Below are positions 57,201 through 64,000 of a stretch of 64,000 bases of DNA, piece after piece (the first letter of the stretch is position 1; every line of letters starts with the position of its first letter). The stretch spans positions 3,038,001 to 3,102,000 of the forward strand of contig NC_089445.1 in the NCBI RefSeq assembly GCF_026210795.1, written 5' to 3'. The notes under the pieces are model-generated. The model did no database searches. It was given only the letters and a program-made list of their open reading frames with translations, and was not told the origin of the DNA. Origin of the DNA: Rhizophagus irregularis. Lineage: Eukaryota > Glomeromycota > Glomeromycetes > Glomerales > Glomeraceae. Position numbers and translations under genes: made by a program.

Positions 57201-58349
57201 TATTTATTGATGGCTCCTACTGGTGTTGCTGCACAAAATGTAAATGGAAAAACTATACATTCAGCACTATATATTAGAAATACCCAAACCTATTTTGAAA
57301 CATTATCTCATTATAATAATCAACAATTTGAAAAACTTAGCCAGATTAAAGCTATTATAATTGAAGAAGTATCAATGGTATCATCAATTCTTTTATCTTT
57401 TATTAGTTCATTATTTGCAAAAATTAACAAATCACCAGTACCTTTTGGTGGAATTCCAACTTTACTAATTGGAGATATTGCTCAACTTCCACCTGTAAGT
57501 GGTAAACAAGTTTTTTATGCTCCAGAATGGCAAGAATTTTTCCCACTTTTTCTTACAACTTCTCATCGCCAACAAGATAGATCATTTTATAATATATTAG
57601 AAGAAATGCGAATAGGAAATATAAGTTCAGAAACAAGAAGATTAATTGATGAAAAAGTGCAATCATATCAAAGTAACAATGAAATGTCAACTGATACTAC
57701 CTATATTTTTGGATTTCGTCATAGTGCAGATTCAATTAATAATTTAATCTGTGGTTATCTTCCTATTTTTAAAGATATCTCCTCTGGATTTTTAATTTCT
57801 ACAGCTATTGATTATGTTAATGAAAAAGAATGTATACCAAAAGAATATGATAAACAATTTAGACATTATACTAATTTACCATCTGAATTAATAATAAGAG
57901 AAGGAGCAAGAGTAATGTTTCTAACTAACAAATTATTTAATGAACAACTTTGTAATGGATCAATTGGTGTGGTAACTAAATTAATAAATGAAAATCAAGT
58001 AGAAGTGGCATTTCCAATAAATAATGGGATAAATCAAGTTATAGTAGAAAAAATTACAACTTATTTTAACTTACATGGAGCTTCAGCACAACGAACACAA
58101 TTTCCACTTCAAAATGCATTTGCTCTAACTGTACACAAGACACAAGGCCTTACATTACCCCATGTAACTGTATCATTGGATGAACAAATGTTTGCTCATG
58201 GGCAATCTTATGTAGCAATAAGTCGTGCCACATCTTGGGAAAATCTAGAAATCCAATCTTTTGATCCAAATGCAATAAAAGTAGATGATGCAATGTTGTC
58301 AGAATTAAATAGATTACAGGAGAAGTTCAATACAATGTATTTATCATAA
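54247..58349 (+). mobile_element. Helitron Rep/Pif1-helicase, one frameshift
   Basis: The first frame (54247-55818, 523 residues) has CxxC pairs (CVPCSYC, CSSCYNS) and the beginning of the Helitron-like N domain (IEPLLFPDLFPYGKG). The second (from 55797, no break until 58349, 850 residues) holds the Rep HUH motif EFQNRGAIHTHG, the catalytic tyrosine region AKYMTKYVTK, and the Pif1-like helicase: Walker A GSAGTGKS, Walker B-like IIIEEVSMV, LIGDIAQLPPVSG, ALTVHKTQG and YVAISRATSWENL. The two overlap in different frames near 55770 (DNKDP to SNRPFHTYLH), so a one-base change separates them. Everything else is open, so inactivation, if real, is recent. Rolling-circle transposition is the family function. 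I did not find definite TC and CTRR ends. Confidence 0.92.
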
Positions 58350-58992
58350 TAGCATCCAATCTAATTTTTTTAAATCACTATACTTAACATTATCATCATA
58401 TCTAATATTTTACTAAAATTAATACAAACTATTATATTTATATTTATCTTTATATTATTACCACTTAACATGTTACAGGATCAATTCATTTTGATCATTA
58501 AATATAATATTTCTTTAATAAAACTAATAAACTCAAAATAAACCATAAAATTTATTATTTGATAAAAATACAAAATACAAATCAACTTTTTAATATAAAC
58601 CCTATTATATTACTTAAAATATATATAAATAATTACTGAATAATGCAATAATTATATTATAACTCACTAACAATACCAAATTACCCTAGTTAGAAAAACA
58701 GATTTCTTTGAAATTTGTGGATCTCAACAATTTATATGAATAGGGATTTCGCAAAATATGACCCCTTCCTGAGGTCGATTTCTCTCATTCAACATTTTAC
58801 AAAACAGCCGAAATTTATTGAATTTGAAAAAAAATGTATTCGTTAACAGAAACGAACGAATAACCTCGAAAAATTAATTAAAGATACAAATGCTTTCATA
58901 GAAATCTTATATCATCACACGACTAAAAATCTAATATAATAACAAGTTTATTTTACACAAGCACTAAAAATGTACAATACAGATAATCTTGG
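58350..58992. other. AT-rich DNA after the Helitron ORF
   Basis: The 3' end of the Helitron should lie here. A CTAG at about 58687 is one candidate for the CTRR end, but I see no convincing hairpin before it. Confidence 0.4.
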
Positions 58993-59001
58993 TTGTAAAG
59001 T

Positions 59002-59656
59002 TGGGGTGCGCTGTCAATCAATCAAATCAAAACTATATATGGTATCATATGAATAGTTTAACTGGCCTTATAATAAATTTCTTATTAAACTGTTATATTT
59101 TTATTTTTTAAATAACTCTGAATCTTATCATTTCAAATTTCGCAAAAATATTCAAAATAACTGACTCTTCCATGAAATACCCTGTTTTTTCGAAAAAAAA
59201 AATCATTACTAATACTATTAATATTTCGAAAACAAAAAATAAACATTCTGACTAAAAAAATTCGGAACTTTCAAAAAAACGAGGTATTACATGTTACTCT
59301 AAGTCATCATGTATTCTTAATTCTTTCATGTATTTGGCATTGTTTAATGTTAATAGAACACTAATAGAACGTGAGTTATTTAATTTTAAGCTTTCGAATA
59401 TTTTAATGGGAAATGCCACGGAGCCCGCCACTTGAAAAGAGCACGTGAAATTCAAGCTCAAAAGAAAAGCCATTCAAATATTTGCTAATTACAAATAAAA
59501 AATCAGCAACGTAATGTAAATTTCGAAAAAAAATGCCGGAATAAACCATACTATTTAAATCAATACTATATTGGAATTACAAAAAAAAATCTTCAATAGT
59601 AAATTTTCATATATACCATATATAGTTTTGATTTGATTGATTGACAGCGCACCCCA
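59002..59656. mobile_element. Mutator-type MITE, 655 bp
   Basis: Terminal repeats of about 44 bp are the same at both ends as far as read (TGGGGTGCGCTGTCAATCAA, then ATCAAAACTATATATGG). An exact 9-bp duplication TTGTAAAGT flanks it (58993-59001, 59657-59665). No frame is present inside. The perfect ends suggest a recent insertion. Confidence 0.92.
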
Positions 59657-59665
59657 TTGTAAAGT

Positions 59666-60287
59666 GTAAACGTATTAAATGATTATTAATAAATAATTCC
59701 ACTATCTCATCTCTTTAGTGCATATTCAGGTTTTTACAGAAAAGGGGATATACCGGAAATATCAAAAAATTTTTTTACAAAAAAAAAAGTTCTCGTGTGG
59801 CGTAAATATAGTTTGCACTATTATGATTTTGGTTAGCATCAAGCTTATGGTGATTGGCTCTTTTTTGTGCTTAATAAAAGAATTTGGAAATTTTTATGTT
59901 TGCATTGAATGAATGAATCGCTTCCTATTAGGGGTTATGCTGATCATCATAAAAATCATAAGAAAAAAGAAAACGAACAAATGATTACCAAAAAGAATTC
60001 TCATTTAATTTCCAATTTTAGCTTAAAAAATTTTTTTTTTACAATAATAAGTATTTTCCTTTTTCTTTAAAAAATAAATAAAAAGATTTCTTATAAATAG
60101 AACTTTTCATTTGCATTGATGGCATTGTCTTGCATAAAAACTTATGAAATAATCAATTTTTATGTAACAACTTATACTATAAAAAATTCGAAAAAAAGAT
60201 ATATTCGCACATTCAATAAATGAGATTTCTCATTACTTCTTATCAATTATTAATATTTATTTATTATAAATAATTAAACATTATATT
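59666..60287. other. Intergenic DNA, upstream of the membrane protein gene
   Basis: No recognised gene. At 60221 an ATG opens MRFLITSYQLLIFIYY and a stop; this hydrophobic peptide resembles a signal sequence but is in a different frame from the gene that starts 67 bp downstream. Confidence 0.45.
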
Positions 60288-61163
60288 ATGGTATCATATA
60301 TTAATAAACTACTTGTAAAAAGACAAAGTACGAGTGGTAGTGTATGTAAATTAGTATTAGGAGGTCTACAACCAGCTGATGAATTATTATGTTGTGAGGA
60401 TAATTTACCCTGTTTGGCTAGTTCCCCCATATGTTCCTCTACTAATAAATTGACTCGCTGTTTTTTCATTAATAAACTGGGTGCTTGTGAGCGAAATGAT
60501 ACTCTAGCCAAAACGGTTTGTCAATATCAAGATGGTGTTTATTGTCTCAAGGGAGAAACTGACATACCATACGATGAGGACCAACTAGGCGGTTGGAATG
60601 TAATATATTGGATCTTTGCTCGATATACTGCAATTAGGTCAGTTAACGGTTATACCGACGAAAAAACAGGTCCCCTTCCGGGAGCGCCACCTCCAGCACC
60701 GGCAGCGCCACCACCGCCGGGAGGAGAACTTCCATCCAAAGCACCCAAAGGACTTCAAAATCCCAGTTCTATGGTCTGTTCGGATTCTATGGCCTCAGGA
60801 ATATGTCAAATTAAAGATGATTCTGGATACAAAAACTTTAACTATATTGTAGAAATATGTAATAATGATATTGATATCATAAATTCTCCTCCTCAAATAT
60901 ACAATTACAATTCTACTACTACTGTTTCTACTACTGTTTCTACTACTGTTAGTATTACAACAACCATATTATCACCTCCAAAAACTATTATCACCACGGT
61001 TACAGAAAATTCGCAGAGTTCGCAGAATTCGCAGAGTTCGCATTCTGGTACTAATCATTTAGAGACGGGAAGTTTATCTTCTTTACTACTTGTTATTTTG
61101 CTAATTATTACCACAGGAAACATAATCGGCAGAAGGAAATTTGGAATATTTTGCACCATATAG
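60288..61163 (+). CDS. Cys-rich, Pro-rich membrane-anchored protein
   Basis: A single exon of 291 residues. The first 115 residues are Cys-rich (CKLVLGG, ELLCCEDNLPC, CSSTNKLTRC, ACERNDTLAKTVC, GVYC), as in small disulfide-stabilised extracellular domains. A Pro/Ala linker follows (PGAPPPAPAAPPPPGG, about 130-145), then a second Cys-containing part, a Ser/Thr/Asn-rich stalk (STTTVSTTVS, NSQSSQNSQSSHSG) and a C-terminal membrane helix SLLLVILLIITTGNIIG with a short basic tail. The order fits a type I cell-surface protein. There is no signal peptide at the start MVSYINKLLVKRQ; LLVKR|Q looks like a Kex2-type site, so a 5' exon or an alternative start may be missing. Function unknown. Confidence 0.75.
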   Translation: MVSYINKLLVKRQSTSGSVCKLVLGGLQPADELLCCEDNLPCLASSPICSSTNKLTRCFFINKLGACERNDTLAKTVCQYQDGVYCLKGETDIPYDEDQLGGWNVIYWIFARYTAIRSVNGYTDEKTGPLPGAPPPAPAAPPPPGGELPSKAPKGLQNPSSMVCSDSMASGICQIKDDSGYKNFNYIVEICNNDIDIINSPPQIYNYNSTTTVSTTVSTTVSITTTILSPPKTIITTVTENSQSSQNSQSSHSGTNHLETGSLSSLLLVILLIITTGNIIGRRKFGIFCTI

Positions 61164-61410
61164 TACCGTGTCAATAAACATTTTTTTACGGAATTTTAAT
61201 AATGATGAGGGATACCGGTTTTATAAAATTTTTATATCATTTTTATAATATTTGAATAATATACTATGTTAATTCGGTAAAGGCAAAATTTTCAAGAATT
61301 TTATTATAATAAATAGTTATTTGATGGGCGGTCGAAGGTCGATACCCCTATCCAATAATAATCAATCAAGACGCTATTTTTTTTTCAGATTAAGGTTCCA
61401 ACATTTGTGA
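61164..61410. other. 3' flank of the membrane protein gene
   Basis: AT-rich, with GGGCGGTCGAAGGTCG near 61327. Nothing further. Confidence 0.4.
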
Positions 61411-61575
61411 ACCATTAAAAGTGATGAAATATTTTTTTCTAAGTTTGATAAATCAAGTTTTAAAGAATTTTATAAAACTTATGGAATAACGTTACCAGAG
61501 GGCGCGCAAGAAGCAGTATTTATTTCCAAAAATAATTCCCACACGGCACGGCAGAAGTATAATTATATAAAATAA
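61411..61575 (+). pseudogene. Possible gene remnant, 54 codons
   Basis: Without an ATG a frame reads SDEIFFSKFDKSSFKEFYK, then YGITLPEGAQEAVFISKNN and ends. Composition and codon use look coding, and an acceptor-like TTTTTTTTTCAG lies just upstream. No family recognised. Confidence 0.3.
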
Positions 61576-62194
61576 AGAAGTTCACTAATAAGCGAATATT
61601 ATTATACAGTACTGTATAAATGAATTAATAAAAAATAAATATTTACAATTTATCTGAAATATTTTCAATAAATTTTATTTTAAAAAATTACAATATAAAT
61701 AAAAACGAAAGAGTAAAAACGATTGTCTCTCAATTTTTATCCTAAAATTTTTGTCATTTATCAAATCTTTAAATATCGATATTATTTTTAGTTAGAATTT
61801 CAGAGATTTAAAAGCACAAGTACATTAATTTGTAATCCATTTATTTACTAAACACTGTAATTAAAAATATATTAAAATAAAAAAAAAATATAGTTATATG
61901 ATGTACAGTACAAAATAGAATTATATCTTAACTCCTCCCGCTAATTATGTATCCTAAGCTAGTAAGTAGCAATACTACAAGTAGTAGAGAATATACTCCT
62001 CCTACTACTGATATAATCATTAATTGAAAAAACTGCAGTATTATGACTAAAGACTACATCTATTATATTCCAATCACTCATTTGCTACTATCGTATGATT
62101 GTATTTTTTGAATAAAAAATTTTAATGTAAATTACAAAAAAAAAATTAAATTGATTTATTTGTTAATTTCAGAGTTACTTATCATTATTATATG
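61576..62194. other. AT-rich intergenic DNA
   Basis: No gene is seen. Confidence 0.5.
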
Positions 62195-62470
62195 TACTAC
62201 GGCCCTACCACAAAGGATCTTCCTAAGAAGTGCCTTTGGATATTCTCCCGAGGACTTCCCCTCCGGAAAGGTAAACGGAGTCGTCGAATAAGAGTCAGCA
62301 ATAAGGGTTTTATAAGACCGTTTCCTTTGGCATAATGCTGCACAATGCTCCACCTGTAAATATTTCGCATAGCACTATGCCGTTCCACAACCAATCGGTC
62401 CTATCGCAGGACTGCAACAAATAGCAAGCTTACTAAAAGTAAGCGCCTATGCTCCAACTTAGAATATTTA
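62195..62470. other. GC-rich island of unclear origin
   Basis: The segment (CGGCCCTACCACAAAGG, CCCGAGGACTTCCCCTCCGG, CCAATCGGTCCTATCGCAGG) is far richer in G/C than its flanks and has sharp edges. It contains the stem AGCTTACTAAAAGTAAGC. Short open frames occur on the minus strand but show no motif. It could be an organellar insertion, part of a structured RNA or intron, or a transposon fragment. I cannot decide. Confidence 0.4.
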
Positions 62471-63155
62471 GGAAAATTGGTGGGAATTTTTCTTCCTCCT
62501 AAAAATAAATATAATAATAATAATTAATAATAAATATTATGCTTGAAATCAAGTCCCCGGCGATGCGAATGTTCTACAGTACTGAATTTTATTTTTGAAG
62601 TACTTTGAATTTTGAAATTTTGCAACCTGATTATTTGTCAACTATAGAAATTTCCTATGGAATTTGAGTTCCTTGTGGAAAATTACGTAAAATAGTCGGC
62701 AGTAAATTTCGTATTTCTGCAATCATACCATAATAATATGATGACGAAGAGGAAGTTTTTTGTTTCATTTGATTAAAATACATTATTTATAAATCATAAT
62801 ACTTCCATTATATTGTCATATTTGTTATTATAGTTTTTTAAAGTAATTCATACTCATTCATTTAATATTATTTCTCTTTTTTTTTATATATATGGACCAG
62901 GCTGGGGCTCGGACCAATCTTGTGATTTTAAGACTTCATATAACCATTCAGAAAAAGTAAAGTACAAATTATCACAATAACTTTATTAAAAATATCTACC
63001 ATGTAAATTTCATGATTCTAATTAAAAAAACACAAGTTATAAAGACGGTTTTTGAGAAATCCCATTTTTTCCCAAATGATTGTCAAGAGTAAACTGATTT
63101 TGTTTAATGAATCAAATAACACAATGCTAATTAGTCGAAAACAAAACACTCCTAA
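62471..63155. other. AT-rich intergenic DNA
   Basis: Includes GACCAGGCTGGGGCTCGGACC near 62893-62913, an imperfect inverted pair. No gene seen. Confidence 0.45.
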
Positions 63156-63159
63156 ACCA

Positions 63160-63270
63160 ATCTTTACAATATAAAATGTAATGAATTTAATAAAAAGAGA
63201 AAAAATTTCGATGAAACTCAACAAATTTGTAAAGCCTTTGGAACTGGGAAAAGTCATATAAAAATCTTTG
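63160..63270 (+). pseudogene. Kinase-family N-terminal relic
   Basis: One frame reads IKCNEFNKKRKNFDETQQICK followed by AFGTGKSHIKIFDL and a stop. The CNE...FxETxQIC pattern matches the Cys-rich N-terminus of the kinases in this window (CSECNRNKRYFSETHQICC). No start codon context and no kinase domain follow; the fold-back MITE lies just downstream. Confidence 0.5.
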
Positions 63271-63312
63271 ATCTATAATAATTATTTAATCTCAATTATA
63301 AGGAATAATCTA

Positions 63313-63508
63313 CCCTATAAAAACGAAATGTGTTGAATTTGTTTTATATTTGTGCTCATGTGTAATAAATGTCTAAAAAAGCACCATTTTATCCGATTTA
63401 TGTCTTATTACAAAAAAACAAAAATTAAACAAAATGGTGCTTTTTTAGACATTTATTACACATGAGCACGAATTTAAAATAAATTTAACACATTTCGTTT
63501 TTATAGGG
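63313..63508. mobile_element. Fold-back MITE, 196 bp
   Basis: Arms of about 78 bp begin CCCTATAAAAACGAAATGTG and include GTGCTCATGTGTAATAAATG and AAAAAAGCACCATTTT; the right arm is the reverse complement with a few mismatches. Flanking ATCTA (63308-63312, 63509-63513) is a likely 5-bp duplication. The CCCTATAAAA start resembles that of the MITE in kinase copy B. Confidence 0.85.
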
Positions 63509-63782
63509 ATCTAGTTTTTCAGAAAACACAAGTATTAATTTATGCAGGTATCCAGTTGCTATTAAAATTATAAGAAATAATGGTTATAATATTACTCTAA
63601 GATAATAACAACTAATTGAAATATAGATTTGAATATAATTTCAATAATTGACATCATATTTGTATTTAATAATATTTAATTCCTTTTACTTTATTGCAAA
63701 AACTGTAAAAGTACATAATAAAAGTAATAAAAATGTTTTCTATATTATAACTGATAAATAATTCAACAAATTAACAGAGTTA

Positions 63783-64000
63783 TTAATTTTTAATTATACA
63801 TTCCAGACATTCAGAATCTTCTTGAACTAAAATTTCAGTAAGTTTGCGACTTGTATAATATGCTTGTGAATGATTTTGTGCAATATAAGCATTTGTTTGT
63901 TCCTGCACTAAAGCTTTGTTCGCTTCTACAAATTCCAACATATCATTTTTTAATTGTTTATCAATGTCAGGTACTTCATATTGATAATTTCCATCCCTAT
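63783..64000 (-). CDS. Last exon of a kinase-family gene, cut by the window edge
   Basis: The minus strand is open from the window edge to a stop at 63783: DGNYQYEVPDIDKQLKNDM, then EANKALVQEQTNAYIAQNHS, QAYYTSRKLTEILVQEDSE and CLECIIKN. An HxQAxYTSR segment near the end is a feature I associate with the C-terminal tails of Glomeromycotina protein kinases and Sel1-type proteins, and recalls the AIYKSR segment of the kinases in this window. The catalytic domain, if any, lies beyond the window. Confidence 0.6.
   Translation of the reverse strand, partial: RDGNYQYEVPDIDKQLKNDMLEFVEANKALVQEQTNAYIAQNHSQAYYTSRKLTEILVQEDSECLECIIKN

Noticed and set aside
62156-62394. Two overlapping minus-strand frames in the GC-rich island
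   Set aside because: Neither has a domain; GC-rich sequence lowers stop frequency, so openness is weak evidence.
1-64000. tRNA and rRNA genes
   Set aside because: I looked for T-arm (GGTTCGA-type) and D-arm pairs and for conserved rRNA blocks by eye and found none that fold convincingly; a covariance-model scan would be decisive.

Overview
The window looks like nuclear DNA of an arbuscular mycorrhizal fungus, most likely Rhizophagus or a close Glomeromycotina relative. It is very AT-rich, its genes carry short GT-AG introns, and it holds three families that are greatly expanded in that group: serine/threonine kinases with a Cys-rich N-terminus and a GDLG-type activation motif, BTB-BACK-TLDc proteins, and Myb/SANT-like small proteins. 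It is also crowded with mobile DNA. Species assignment is inference from family resemblance; no search was run.

Layout. 1-1.34 kb is a minisatellite whose unit contains a small hairpin. 1.48-1.73 kb holds fold-back repeats, and 1.8-2.24 kb a broken fragment of an unrecognised conserved gene. 3.86-4.3 kb holds two old relics of kinase first exons. 5.2-7.06 kb (minus) is a kinase gene with a six-exon structure and a modular C-terminal tail. A MITE lies at 8.6 kb, and a nearly pristine Ty3/gypsy LTR retroelement (8.8-16.2 kb, minus) sits 142 bp upstream of the first gene of a BTB-TLDc tandem array: four copies at 16.4, 20.8, 24.9 and 28.1 kb, of which the second is a pseudogene. MITEs of hAT type (19.4 kb, 8-bp target duplication) and of Mutator type (22.4 kb, 9-bp duplication) lie between them, and the fourth copy is flanked by inverted repeats.

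32.1-33.0 kb (minus) holds a four-exon gene for a 144-residue chromodomain-like protein. 34.8-42.4 kb is a decaying tandem array of three kinase copies: one with deletions, one split by a 265-bp MITE inside an exon, one with a stop and deletions. 45.6-46.7 kb is a two-exon gene for a possible OB-fold protein with an acidic stretch and a basic RGG-type tail. 47.5-48.7 kb is a tandem satellite. 49.0-49.6 kb (minus) encodes a Myb/SANT-like domain fused by splicing to an arginine/serine-rich tail. 51.1-52.1 kb is a three-exon gene for a basic repeat plus coiled-coil protein, followed by a tandem series of exon/intron-like cassettes. 54.2-58.3 kb is a Helitron Rep/helicase with one frameshift. A second Mutator-type MITE follows at 59.0 kb. 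60.3-61.2 kb encodes a Cys-rich, Pro-rich, Ser/Thr-rich membrane-anchored protein. The right end has a GC-rich island (62.2-62.5 kb), a kinase N-terminal relic, a fold-back MITE (63.3 kb) and the last exon of another kinase-family gene running off the edge.

The genes do not form a pathway visible from sequence. The shared theme is local gene-family birth and death (kinases, BTB-TLDc) with mobile elements inserted into promoters, introns and exons. Several splice structures here were reconstructed from exon phase and splice sites and would be missed by simple ORF calling.
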